Assembly: GCF_037102585.1 (NCBI RefSeq)
Contig: NW_027043829.1
Span: 1,116,001 to 1,180,000, forward strand
Length of the DNA: 64,000 nucleotides
Origin: Saccharomycopsis crataegensis
Lineage: Eukaryota; Ascomycota; Saccharomycetes; Ascoideales; Saccharomycopsidaceae
Direction of reading: 5' to 3'
Shown here: in pieces, positions 30,482-41,399 of the stretch
How positions within the stretch are numbered: the first letter of the stretch is position 1
How the letters are laid out: each line of letters starts with the position of its first letter
Notes under the pieces: generated by a model
The model's database searches: none
What the model saw: the letters and a program-made list of their open reading frames with translations, nothing else
What the model was told of the DNA's origin: nothing
Position numbers and translations under genes: made by a program

Positions 30482-33229
30482 TCATGCGAAAATGAAAGCG
30501 AGAGTCAAACTCAAAAGTCCGACGAAAGAAGAGCCAACATTCAATTTGAAAGCAGCACCTTCGTAAGCAGACACAGAGGCTGAGCTAGAGTTCATACCAG
30601 AACTGGCAGAAGCCTGAGCAAGGGTAGTAGAATCGGAACTTGAAGCACCAGTAGAACCAGTGGCAGAAGAACCAGAACCAGAACCAGAACCAGTGACAGA
30701 AGGACCTGAACCAGATGGAGTAGCAGTGGCAGTTGTCTTAGCGCTGGTAACAACAGAACAACCATGTTCACCACAGTAAGTAATGGTTTCGATTTCAGTA
30801 GTTAAGCCACTGACAATAGCAACAGAAGTGCTCATTGGAGAACCAGTAGCAGAAGAACCAGAACCAGAAGAACCAGAACCAGAACCAGAACCAGAAGAAC
30901 CAGAACCAGAACCAGTGGCAGAAGAACCAGAACCAGAACCAGTGGCAGAAGAACCAGAACCGGAACCAGAACCAGTGGCAGAAGAACCGGAACCAGAACC
31001 AGTGGCAGAAGAACCAGAACCAGAACCAGTGGCAGAAGAACCAGAACCAGAAGAACCAGAACCAGAACCAGTGGCAGAAGAACCAGAACCGGAACCAGAA
31101 CCAGTGGCAGAAGAACCAGAACCAGAACCAGTGGCGGTGTTAGTAGCGGAAGTGGAGTCAGAAGAGGTGCTCAAAGAAGAGCCGGAGGTAGAGGAGCCGG
31201 TGGCAGAAGTGGAATTGGTGTAACCGCCAGTAGCAGAGGAGCTCAAGGAAGAACCGGTAGAGGTTGAAGTAGTAGCAGAGGTATTGGAAGTAGAGTCGGT
31301 AGATGATGAGCTAGTAGCAGATGTGTTAGAAGTAGTGTCGGTAGAGGATGAGCTAGTAGCAGATGTGTTAGAAGTTGTGTCGGTAGAGGATGAGCTAGTA
31401 GCAGAGGTGTTAGAAGTAGTGTCGGTAGAGGATGAGCTAGTAGCAGAGGTGTTAGAAGTAGTGTCGGTAGAGGATGAGCTAGTAGCAGAGGTGTTAGAAG
31501 TAGTGTCGGTAGAGGATGAGCTAGTAGCAGAGGTATTAGAAGTAGAGTTGGTGGTGGTGCTAACGGTGGAGGAGGTACTAGAAGAAGAGCCAGTAGAAGT
31601 TGAAGTGGTAGTAGCAGTTGGGATAGAGGTAGAAATAAGACTTGAGCTCAAAGTACTTTGGACCTTTTCACAAGTAGCACCAACGAGAATTTCATCGAGG
31701 TCACAAAGGATAGTATCGACAAGACCAGTGACAACACTGACGACATTACCAGCACCATCGACAACATCGCTGACGACACCAACGACACCAGTAACGACAC
31801 CGACAAGACCACCTTGAGTGGTAGTGGTTGGAAGGACACCAGTGGTAGTACCGGCACTAATGGTAGAGGAAACCTTAACACAAGAACCATCAAAAAGAAT
31901 TTCTTCAACATCACAAAGGATGGTGTCAACGAGACCAGTGACAACACTGACGACATTACCAGCACCATCGACAACATCGCTGACGACACCAACGACACCA
32001 GTAACGACACCGACAAGACCATCAGCGGAAGTAGTGGTTGGAAGGGCACCGGTGGTAGTACCGACACTAATGGTAGAAGAAACCTTAACACAAGAACCAT
32101 CAACAAGAATTTCTTCAACATCACAGAGGACAGTATCAACGAGACCAGTGACAACACTGACAGCAGTACCGGCACCATCAACAACATCACTAACAAGGCC
32201 AACGGCACCGGTAACAACGCCAGCAAGACCACCTTGAGTAGTAGTGGTTGGAAGGACACCAGTGGTAGTACCGGCACTAATGGTTGAGGAAACCTTAACA
32301 CAAGAACCATCAACAAGAATTTCTTCAACATCACAGAGGACAGTATCAACGAGACCAGTGACAACACTGACAGCAGTACCGGCACCATCAACAACATCAC
32401 TAACAAGGCCAACGGCACCGGTAACAACGCCAGCAACGCCATCAGCAGCAGTGGTGGTAGTAGTGGCAGCGGTGGTGGTGGTAGTAACATCAGTACTCAA
32501 AGTAGTGGCAACAGAGACACAAGCACCATCAACAAGAATTTGTTCAACATCACAAAGGACAGTGTCAACAAGACCAGTGACAACACTAACAGCAGTACCG
32601 GCACCATCAACAACATCACTGACAACACCAACAACACCAGTAACAACACCAAGAACACCATCAGCTCTCTTTTGTTGATGGTAATCTCTTGGGATGATGT
32701 CACCAATTGAAGTAGCAGATGGCAATGAGCATTCACCTTCTTCAAGAATATTTTCAACGTCACAGAGGACAGTATCAACGAGACCAGTGACAACACTGAC
32801 AGCAGTACCAGCACCATCAACAACATCGCTGACGAGACCAACGGCACCAGTGACAACATCTTCCAAATCTCTCTTTTCTTGATGGTAATCTCTTGGAATG
32901 ATATTACCAATTGAAGTAGCAGATGGCATTGAGCATTCACCTTCTTCAAGAATATTTTCAACGTCACAGAGAACAGTATCAACGAGGCCGGTGACAACAC
33001 TGACGGCAGTACCGGCACCATCAACAACATCGCTGACAAGACCAACGGCACCAGTGACAACATCTTCCAAATCTCTCTTTTGCTCGTTGAGATCCCTTGG
33101 AACAATGTTACCCAATAAATCATTTTGGGCAGCATTTTGGTATTCCCTTCTGTTCAAGGACAAGGCATTACTTGGTAAAATTAAGGCAGACAAGAAAGCT
33201 GCTTTGAGAACAACGCTATTGACATACAT
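30482..33229 (-). CDS. GPI-anchored cell-wall-type protein with seven hydrophobic Cys-containing modules
   Basis: 915 residues. A signal peptide ([22 protein letters not shown]) is followed by dibasic sites (NRREY; then KR in EQKRD, HQEKRD and HQQKRA), each ahead of a module. Seven copies of a ~40-residue hydrophobic unit follow ([18 protein letters not shown], then [16 protein letters not shown]), each ending with a second Cys 11-12 residues on. Then come about seven [11 protein letters not shown]-type units, a long run of [11 protein letters not shown], a [18 protein letters not shown] block seen in fungal wall proteins, and a C-terminal hydrophobic tail after SAYEGAA, the GPI signal layout. 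I recognise no named homologue. The dibasic sites suggest Kex2 processing between the first modules (inferred). The internal repeats are near-identical at DNA level, so copy number probably varies among strains. Confidence 0.8.
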   Translation of the reverse strand: MYVNSVVLKAAFLSALILPSNALSLNRREYQNAAQNDLLGNIVPRDLNEQKRDLEDVVTGAVGLVSDVVDGAGTAVSVVTGLVDTVLCDVENILEEGECSMPSATSIGNIIPRDYHQEKRDLEDVVTGAVGLVSDVVDGAGTAVSVVTGLVDTVLCDVENILEEGECSLPSATSIGDIIPRDYHQQKRADGVLGVVTGVVGVVSDVVDGAGTAVSVVTGLVDTVLCDVEQILVDGACVSVATTLSTDVTTTTTAATTTTTAADGVAGVVTGAVGLVSDVVDGAGTAVSVVTGLVDTVLCDVEEILVDGSCVKVSSTISAGTTTGVLPTTTTQGGLAGVVTGAVGLVSDVVDGAGTAVSVVTGLVDTVLCDVEEILVDGSCVKVSSTISVGTTTGALPTTTSADGLVGVVTGVVGVVSDVVDGAGNVVSVVTGLVDTILCDVEEILFDGSCVKVSSTISAGTTTGVLPTTTTQGGLVGVVTGVVGVVSDVVDGAGNVVSVVTGLVDTILCDLDEILVGATCEKVQSTLSSSLISTSIPTATTTSTSTGSSSSTSSTVSTTTNSTSNTSATSSSSTDTTSNTSATSSSSTDTTSNTSATSSSSTDTTSNTSATSSSSTDTTSNTSATSSSSTDTTSNTSATSSSSTDSTSNTSATTSTSTGSSLSSSATGGYTNSTSATGSSTSGSSLSTSSDSTSATNTATGSGSGSSATGSGSGSGSSATGSGSGSSGSGSSATGSGSGSSATGSGSGSSATGSGSGSGSSATGSGSGSSATGSGSGSSGSGSGSGSSGSGSSATGSPMSTSVAIVSGLTTEIETITYCGEHGCSVVTSAKTTATATPSGSGPSVTGSGSGSGSSATGSTGASSSDSTTLAQASASSGMNSSSASVSAYEGAAFKLNVGSSFVGLLSLTLAFIFA
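30840..31135. repeat. Coding minisatellite ([11 protein letters not shown] units)
   Basis: Tandem near-identical units, written on the plus strand as repeats of GAACCAGAACCAGTGGCAGA with variations, encode the Gly/Ser/Ala/Thr run of the wall protein. Expected to change length by slippage. Confidence 0.85.
31284..31545. repeat. Coding tandem repeat, 42-bp units
   Basis: About six 42-bp units encoding [14 protein letters not shown]-type sequence in the wall protein stalk; the copies differ by only a few bases. Confidence 0.85.
31650..33100. repeat. Seven coding direct repeats of the hydrophobic module (about 200-220 bp period)
   Basis: The seven protein modules are also highly alike in DNA. 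For example, copies near 32100 and 32300 are almost identical over more than 100 bp, as are those near 32760 and 32970. This points to recent unequal exchange or gene conversion. Confidence 0.85.
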
Positions 33230-36200
33230 TTTGAACGAGTGGTAATGTTAATGATAAATGTTTGTTGATGTCTTAGAAACAAAATAGCATCTCTCTCTGG
33301 ACATGGGGAACTGATGTACTTATATATTTTCTGAAATTTATCTATTGACTATTTTTATTTTGGGAACATGTTTTTCAAAGGCATATTTCCATAAAAGTTC
33401 TGCTTCTGAATAATTAGGATGTATAAAATAATGCATACTCCTGTGCACGAAGGTTTGCATGGGTTGAAGGTATCTTTTTTTCTAGGATTACATTTGTATA
33501 GAGCCAATTAATCAACAAACGGTAGAATTTTATTTTTACTTTTTCTCCAGCAATAGTGATTAACTGCACCTGTAACTCTTTTTCCTTAGCCATACTTTCC
33601 GAGGTACTCTGCGTCTCTTGAATCTGATATCGAACCCCTCGGATTCTGTTTGAATTTAGTGGCTGACCAACCCCAGAAATCAGAGTCTATTTGCTTTTTA
33701 AAACTTGGGCCAGGTCCATCTAGTGTTGTTTTTCGCAATATTTCCTTTCATGAAATCACTTCTATGGCGACAAGTGCAAATGTATCTCTACCTTTTGTTG
33801 TTAGATTAAACAACAAATTGCGAGCTCCTGTTCATGCATGTTAAATTACACCAGGGATTTTTCATGTACAGTTTTGTATGTGTATGCTGAATCTCTTTTT
33901 CGGTTTATTGATTCTGTGAAAAAAAAGAAAAAAAAAAAGAAAGAGTAGTAAGGCATTGTTTCTGTTATTCCTACTCTGAAGTAAAATTTACTACCTTAGC
34001 GGTCAATTGTACTCCATTTAGTAACTACTCCTTTATTGAGAGTGAGGGTGCCTGTCACAAGAAACCGTAGCATTTTCGGTACGCGGTAGAGCCCCGAAAA
34101 CCAACCTCGCACAAACAAGTTAATTATATTATATAGGATTTAAGTTGGTTTAAATGTTTGATAAACCGAAATTGTTGGCTTCCAATACTTATCCTGTCCA
34201 AAAACTGCTTTCATAGGGAAAGGTGCTGGTTTTTGGCTTCGCAGGCTGAACACAGGAGTGAATTCTGCAAAATGCAGCAAAACAGGCCCATCGAGATCCC
34301 TCCCTTATTGGAGTTGAAAAAATAATCTAACTCACAAACAGGCATTGTAGTGGGAAGATTTGGTGAGATAGTTGTCTAGCTTATCCGATAGAAATCAAAA
34401 ATGTCTCTCACTAATTACACTGTTCTACTTTTGGTGAGGTTACTGCCGAAGAGTAATAAGAGTTCAGGTATATCCTATATCTAAGGCTACCCTCGAAAAA
34501 TATAATTGATCCAACTTTCGTCGCCTCGTGGATACTTGGACATTAAGTTCGATTTGCTCATCACACAACAAATTATTAGATCCTATGTTCGTGCATGCTA
34601 CAGGAAAAAACAAGAGGAAAAGTGCACTTCTGCAGGGATTTTTTTATATACAAATGTCGGATTCATGTCCGTCCATAAAGTCTATTTACTATCCTTCTAC
34701 AGCCGAGAAGTCCAAGATAATTAAATTAACACTGATTCATAGCAATAATACAGATGGATATGTTTGTACTATTCAGAAGAAGTAATAAAATAAGATAAAA
34801 AATGTCAATCAATGTACCCTAATTAACACCATACATATGGCAATAATATTTTCTAAATATAGCTTATAATGGGTAAATAAACTGTACCAGGTATTCCGAG
34901 GCAAGGCTTTTAGTAATTTGAATACAAGCTACTGTTGCAAATCTCAGTATTATCAGGTTCTCATAAGTGGTACAATCAAGATCTGATATATTGACATCAA
35001 TAGTTGAAGCTTCATGTACGAATAATTTTTGTAGGATTGATCTATTATCCCATATTTTTTCCCAAAGAATAGAGTCGTGCTCTTTGTCTTAGTATCTTCT
35101 GGCTCCTATGCTGTCTCACTTTTCTTTCTCTCTATTCCCCTTACTTAGACACTAATGAGGGGGCTGTACTCATAATTTGTTGGGGGGCCTATTTAATCTT
35201 CTTGTTTCCAAATTGCTATTTTAAAACCCAAGACTTCCTATTTGGCACCGTACCTGTTCTCTATCTGGCACTATAGTAAAGTTTTATTGGGATGAAAGAC
35301 TGGAGTATGTGTATAATAATTTGAGGCGATGTATATTAATTGGCCTATTGATGCGATGTGTAATTTGAAAGCAACGCATGGGTGGCTCTGTGCGTGTGTA
35401 CCATTTTCCAAAAGAGGATAAAATGAGTTTTTTATCAGAAAGAGTTGTCAACCGCGTGGTGCATTACGTCCAATATCTGACGGCAAATGCAGCCTTTTTC
35501 TATTGTTGGTACCGAGACATCCTGGCCTGTCATAAATCAGTGGTCCCCCTTCTAGTACGTAATAGCACTACTACATACCTGTTTATTCTTCCCTGTAGCA
35601 CCAGATGTGTGCGCTCAGATTCTGTTTGTGTAACCATGCATGTATATACCGTAGGCGTCGCCTCCAAAATTGTATGGAGCCCTTTAATTATTAGACAGTT
35701 TGGGCAATAGCCCTAAGCAAGTATTTACCAAAAAAAGGAAAAAACTTCTTGATAGTTCGAAAATTGAGCATGTTATTCCAAAGTAACCTTGAACTCTTTT
35801 TTTTATTTTTTACTTTAGGGAAGAACAAAAAAGTGGATGTTTTATTCAGATTCAAGGTCCTCTGTTAAAAGAGTATTGTTCAAATATTCATTAGATGTTC
35901 CAGAAGGTGTAGATCATTCAGTGCGGCATAGTAGAGATTATCAGATCCTAACATCTTATTGTTTACATTTGAGGTTTAAGCTGCTTCCATACAATAGTAA
36001 GATTTTTTTTTTCGTTTTTTTTCCTAAAGTGAATAAAGTACTCGCTTCACTTGAAAAAAAAAAAAAAAAAAAAAAAATAAAATAATTTTGCTTGTTTCTC
36101 TTAAGTAGGAAAGCCTTATTGATCGATTAGGATATTGTAGTCTACTTTTAGATAATGTTGTGTAAATACTTTATTTTTTACTGTTTCAGATGAAATTAGC

Positions 36201-38808
36201 TACAGTATGTTTATCGTTGTAATTAATCTCTATAAGGAAAAGATAAAATAAACCACAATAAAAAATTCCCTGTACAAAGATTTTCCCATTTGTTCTTCTT
36301 CCCCGCTTGCGCCGTCATACGCTTGAGAAATCTAATAGCAGGGGTTGTAAATCAGAGATAACCAGTGTTCGGCGCCGCCTAAAAGCCGTCTTTAGGGTTA
36401 TGAAATGAAATAATGTTATTAAGATAGGATGTTCGATTGTTATCCAATAGATTTGTAGAATATTGGACCCCCTTTTAAGTATGAATCCAGTTACTGCATC
36501 ATGAAGTGTTTCAAAGCATCGTCGATTTCGTCGCACTCAGACTGGCGAGTATTCGTTGGAATCTAGCTCGGCTATTTTCTATCACTTTGATAAAGACTGC
36601 ATACATTTGATGAGACGATAATAACACATTCGTCTTGAGGTATCTAGCTAACCCTTCTACGCAATTTTCGCAACCAGGAGCTCCCTACATTAGTATCAGT
36701 TCAAACTTTTCAGATAAAACTGATAGAAAATGATATTTGTAAGTAGCTCATCTCTCTTGAGTAATATAAATTTAAAAGTCGGCATGGAAATCAGCAAGAT
36801 GAGATAGATATAAATGACAGTATCTCAACTAATAATTGTGAGAATATTAAAACAATTTTGTTTGTGGTCTGTAAATATTCGATTTTTAATTTTTGAACTA
36901 GATAACAGGCCCTCGAAATAGGAAATGCTCGTTACGTACCAATAAACTATGTTCTTTTGTGGTCATCCATTATTCCGGTAATTTTTGGCCTTAACCTTTT
37001 GCAGATAGTATATAGTGATTATATTCTCCATAAAGAATAGTATATGATTAATATATGATTAATATATGATTAATATATAATAGGAATAGAAGGCTACAGT
37101 TTTTGTTATTATCAACTTAGGCGAACTATAACATCATTTTCGTGATCCCCTTGAAATCTCTAAGAGTTTTCAAGAATCTTTCTTCAAGGAAAAGTTTACC
37201 TTACACATAGATTAGGGAATCTTGGACATTAAAACCCATTACCAGTCAATACTTATAGAATATCAGACAAAAATTTATTTTAGTTCATAGTATTGGCTTT
37301 TCTTTTTCTTGCTTCTTCTTTTTTCTTTAAAAAATTTTTTGTGTGGATTCGAAATCGTCTCCCAGATCAGAGTCTGAATTGTTGATTATATAAATATAAA
37401 TATTTCACATTACGCGTCGCATTTTTATATTTTCGTGTTAATTTTCAGCTTTAGATACACTAACAAGATCCGTCTTCATAAAATATTGTAATTCAAAATT
37501 TTTTCTTTACCCAGACTTAGCCTTATTGTGAGCCAATAAATTTTCATCTTCGCAACACTCTGATTTATTACGCGTCGCGTTTTTGCATTATGACCAACTT
37601 GGAGTTTTTTCTTCAAGGTTCATGGCGATGCCTGTACTCAACTACTATTTTATTTGATGCTGGAATGATTATTAAAGCTTCATCACAGAAAGTAGTTTTA
37701 TATCCTCTATGAGATAGAGCTCTCGATGATTTATGATTTGGACATGAGCTTCTTGAAGCTCGTATTAATAGTCAAGAATGTCCAAAACAAAAAGTAGACT
37801 TGAGTTCTAAGAAAAAAAAAATGAAAACATTGATTGTCAGCTTGAAGAAGCACTATATCGTGAAAATAAAATAAAATAGATATTAAAATTGCAAAGCATC
37901 CAATTCACTCTTTTCAAAAAAAAGGTCTATTTCCTCAGCATGCACAGCTCTCTATTCATAATTATTTTCTTATACTTCTTTGAACGTGGATTAAACCTTC
38001 GTACTTTATATTGTAACTATATATATGCTATCAGAAAATTCCACTGAAAAAAAAATATATCTTATTTCATCTTTCTATTAAGTACATACTGCACTTTTAA
38101 ACCAGTTCCGTTAGACCCTCAACTTAATACAAAGGTTATGAAAAGAAAAGAAAAATAACTTTCAACAAACTGAAAACACAAACAAGAACAAAAACAAAAA
38201 CAAAAATAAAAACAAAAACAAAAACAAAGATCGAGAAAAACTAAAGGAATTTCCGAGACATCTTAAATTTCTTCTTCTATTTCTCTAGTGTCAGTTCAAA
38301 TAATATCGGTTACATAAAAGGATGTTCCTCATATAAATGAATTACTTTGCGCGCTCATGCAGACCTGAGCAAAAAAAAAAAAAAGTAAACAAAAAATAAA
38401 TATTAACCCCCACAAGATTACAACCATCTAGCTTACAAATAAAAAACATTATTGTTTTAGAGCAAATTTTTCTCTTTTACGAAAATTACTACTAAAATCT
38501 AACCCCGAGGCTTACTGCATATTTATTTCTATCCGTTATTTCCAACTGTGCCGCTATTCAAGTGAAGTTGCCGTTTTTTTATTTGTGTTCATCAATATTT
38601 GCGATACCATATTAGCATTAGTGAGCGAGTCAACACCTGAAGCTACAAGTTGCTTTAAACTTTACATGACGTGATTTTTGTTTTGCTATCATCTGCTTGT
38701 TTTTGATCGCGCCTGGCACTTGTTTTTAAAAGAATAAAAGAATAGGACAAAGTACTTGCAACAAAGTTTTTGGGGGGACACTAAAAAAAAAAAGAAAAGA
38801 AAATCATC
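33230..38808. other. 5.6 kb gene-free region between the wall-protein gene and MTW1
   Basis: Both flanking genes start here (divergent). I see no coding region: the longest open frame (35378-35710, 110 codons) and others lack family resemblance. Contents include an interrupted inverted repeat TTTTCGG/CCGAAAA (34073-34100), A-runs (36055-36077), three 11-bp units TATATGATTAA (37041-37073), two copies of ATTACGCGTCGC (near 37409 and 37567), and an ACAAAA-type run (38180-38229). It may be long regulatory DNA, carry unannotated RNAs, or be a centromere candidate, since CTG-clade centromeres are gene-free stretches of several kb. Nothing in it decides this. Confidence 0.5.
37041..37073. repeat. 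Three tandem 11-bp units (TATATGATTAA)
   Basis: Three perfect copies followed by a partial one (TATATAA), in the gene-free region upstream of MTW1. Confidence 0.85.
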
Positions 38809-39753
38809 ATGTCTGCCCCAAATGCCAATACCACGATGCTTTTGACTGAGCATTTCGAGTTCCCCCCAATCACCTTCGTTGATGATGTTATCAATTCAGT
38901 GAATGAGATCATGTACAAGTGCACCGCAGCGCTTGAGAAATATCTAATTTCCAAACGAGATAAACTTCAGGTGTCACTGCGAGATGACTCTATAATATTA
39001 AATAATGATAATGATAATGATAATACAGAGGGGAGTAATCTAGATGAGATCGAAGTGGGAACGGCAAAATTAGAGACTTTGCTAGAAAGTAGTGTGGATA
39101 AGAATTTTGATTTATTTGAATTATACACTCTACGAAATATTTTCAATATTCCTTCGGATTTGGTTGAAGAAGGATGGATAAAATTAGATCATTATAAGCA
39201 TGTGAGAATGATAAATAATCCAAAAAAGAAGTTGAAGGAAATTGAGCAGAATATCCAAGACATGGAACAAGAAATCAAATTTCAATTATTTTTAAAACAG
39301 AAACTCACAGCCGCTTTAGTCAAAGCAAAAAAAATACTAAGAATGTTGAAACTATATTCATCCCAGCTAAAGTTTTTGCAATCCAGCCCAACTACAATTA
39401 GAGACTCGGTCTTAATGAGATCCAACATTGAAGCTCTAAGGTCTTTATCACCGCTTGATGAATCGATATTCTTTTTGAAAAATGAAGCAAAGAGTTTATA
39501 CAAGATGATACAAATTTTGGAAACAAAGTTTAATGAGAGTGTCAAAGATTCAGAAATTCTTCCCAATGAGAGAGATACTTATGTTGATACAAAAGCCTAC
39601 AAGTTGTTAAAGTTATATTATGACGATCAAAAGGAACATGATCTAATTAGTATCAAGTTAAGCAAGATAGAGAAGACAGACAGAGATGCTTCCAAGATTA
39701 GAAAAGTTAACGAAGTCTTGAATATTGAGTCAATTGACAGGAATGAAGAATGA
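38809..39753 (+). CDS. MTW1: Kinetochore MIND-complex subunit Mtw1 (Mis12 family)
   Basis: 314 residues. The N terminus LLTEHFEFPPITFVDDVINS followed by VNEIMYKCTAALEKYL is the Mis12/Mtw1 signature. Helical, coiled-coil-prone sequence follows (about residues 145-235), including LKEIEQNIQDMEQEIKFQLF. A short Asn/Asp run (NNDNDNDNDN, near residue 65) is a slippage-prone insert. Mtw1 with Nnf1, Nsl1 and Dsn1 bridges the inner (CENP-C) and outer (Ndc80) kinetochore and is essential. The start ATG at 38809 is preceded by a purine run. Confidence 0.95.
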   Translation: MSAPNANTTMLLTEHFEFPPITFVDDVINSVNEIMYKCTAALEKYLISKRDKLQVSLRDDSIILNNDNDNDNTEGSNLDEIEVGTAKLETLLESSVDKNFDLFELYTLRNIFNIPSDLVEEGWIKLDHYKHVRMINNPKKKLKEIEQNIQDMEQEIKFQLFLKQKLTAALVKAKKILRMLKLYSSQLKFLQSSPTTIRDSVLMRSNIEALRSLSPLDESIFFLKNEAKSLYKMIQILETKFNESVKDSEILPNERDTYVDTKAYKLLKLYYDDQKEHDLISIKLSKIEKTDRDASKIRKVNEVLNIESIDRNEE

Positions 39754-41399
39754 ATGAATGAAGGTATTATTTGAATTCTTTAAATCTGTATACATGGGCT
39801 TGAAACCGCCAAATATTTTATTTTTCTCCTTTTTTTTTTTTTTCTTTTTTTATTGGGAATTTGTTTTTACATACGAGGGAAATTTTTGATGATTTGAATG
39901 GAATAGATTTTTTTTTTTGTTTTTATTTAGGGGTAATTCGGAATCTTTCGAAATGTAAGGTGGGTATTGACATCCCACACATGATTTCTTTCTTTCTTTT
40001 TTTTTTTTTGGGGCTAAATTTGCTACCTGAATGATTATGTTAACGGTATTTCTACCACTATATATATAGTAGATATATATCTATTATGATATCGTAGAAA
40101 ATTATGAACCTTGGTCCATATGCTATTTGATATAGAATAGGTAACGCCAATAGATATGATGACAGGATATATGATAATAGCAAGGGAGAAATAGGACCAG
40201 TGATATAGCCTGTCTTCAGAGGCGGTTGAAAAACTACACTTTAGCTTTCATTTTTGGTTCAATAAGGTTTGTAGCAACGATAAATAAAGTGACGAGTACT
40301 CAGTTTTCAGGAATATGTGTAGGAATAAATACCTTTATTTTGCTTCTTGTTGGGGAGGGGGAGTCTTTTTCTTCTACTTTGCTTCTCAATAAATCTTAGA
40401 CGTCACTCAATGAATTATAATAGACCTCATAAAAAGATGAAATCCTTCCATAAAATTTTTAAAAAAATGAGATAGAAAGCCAAGATGGTAAAATAATCTG
40501 TGGCTCTTGCACAAAACCTCTCAGTTTCAGGAGGTAAAAGTAACCATATCTCAAAGACATCAGATTGACACGATTATAAAAAATTAACAGAGATAATTAC
40601 TTGGCTATGAGAATAGAAAAATATCTAGCATGTGTTTTGTATTCTTAAGGGTTACACAGATTAATCCGCGCAACACAACAGAATAATTATGAAACCACAA
40701 ATAAACTTAGTATTCCATCCATTCAAGACGTCTATTTTTATAATCGTAGTAAATTTCATATGTGATTTATCTTTTTATTAATTTTCGAATTGTTTTTCTA
40801 TCTGTTTTGTTAAAATTGGTTTATTGAGTTCTTAAATATTGGTGCTTCAAAAGTTTATCACATTTTCATTTTATGGCGAAAATCGAAAATTTCAAACCTT
40901 CAAAACATTTATACCTTTCATCCATTCACCTTGTCACCCATTCATACATTCCAAGATGACTGATATCCAAGAATATTTTGAATAATCCCATTGAGTTTGA
41001 AATTTTATTACGTGCTCTAATTTCATAGTGCTCTCCTTCAAATTTTCTTTACCTTGCCTGTTTGATAATCAGTTTCTTATTTTAATTTTTTTTTTGTGAT
41101 TTTGATTCTATTTTCTGTTTTGTTGAAAATATTATCTCTATTTTCGATTAATATAATCATTGAATCACTGCTCTAATTCCTCTTGCCTCTATTGCCCGAA
41201 TATATTCTCCCATAGAAAATAAATGGCCAGAATATTAATAACGCGACAAATCCAATAGCAACGGTCTAGAAACAAGAGATATCTTCTTTTTTCTCCCAAT
41301 TTCAGGTTTTCTCTGGAAACATTATCCATTTGTATTAAAAGGAAGAGATAAATATAAAAACAGCAACACCGTTTGAAACGTCTTGGCAACACTCCAGTT
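39754..41399. other. Intergenic between MTW1 and the pogo-like pseudogene
   Basis: 1.65 kb, very AT-rich, with T-runs after MTW1 (39824-39850, 39909-39919, 40000-40009) and alternating TA stretches (40061-40084). No coding sequence or RNA gene recognised. Confidence 0.55.

Noticed and set aside
30783-32678. Long repetitive frames ([18 protein letters not shown] and similar) across the wall-protein gene
   Set aside because: Shadows of the repeats in the real minus-strand gene, which alone has signal peptide and GPI signal.
34073-34100. Inverted repeat TTTTCGG/CCGAAAA
   Set aside because: Only 7 bp with a 14-base loop; as a terminator or element end it is not supported, and could at most be a zinc-cluster factor site.
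35378-35710. 110-codon open frame in the gene-free region before MTW1
   Set aside because: No family resemblance, Cys/Val/Tyr-rich composition without structure, no clear promoter; likely chance.
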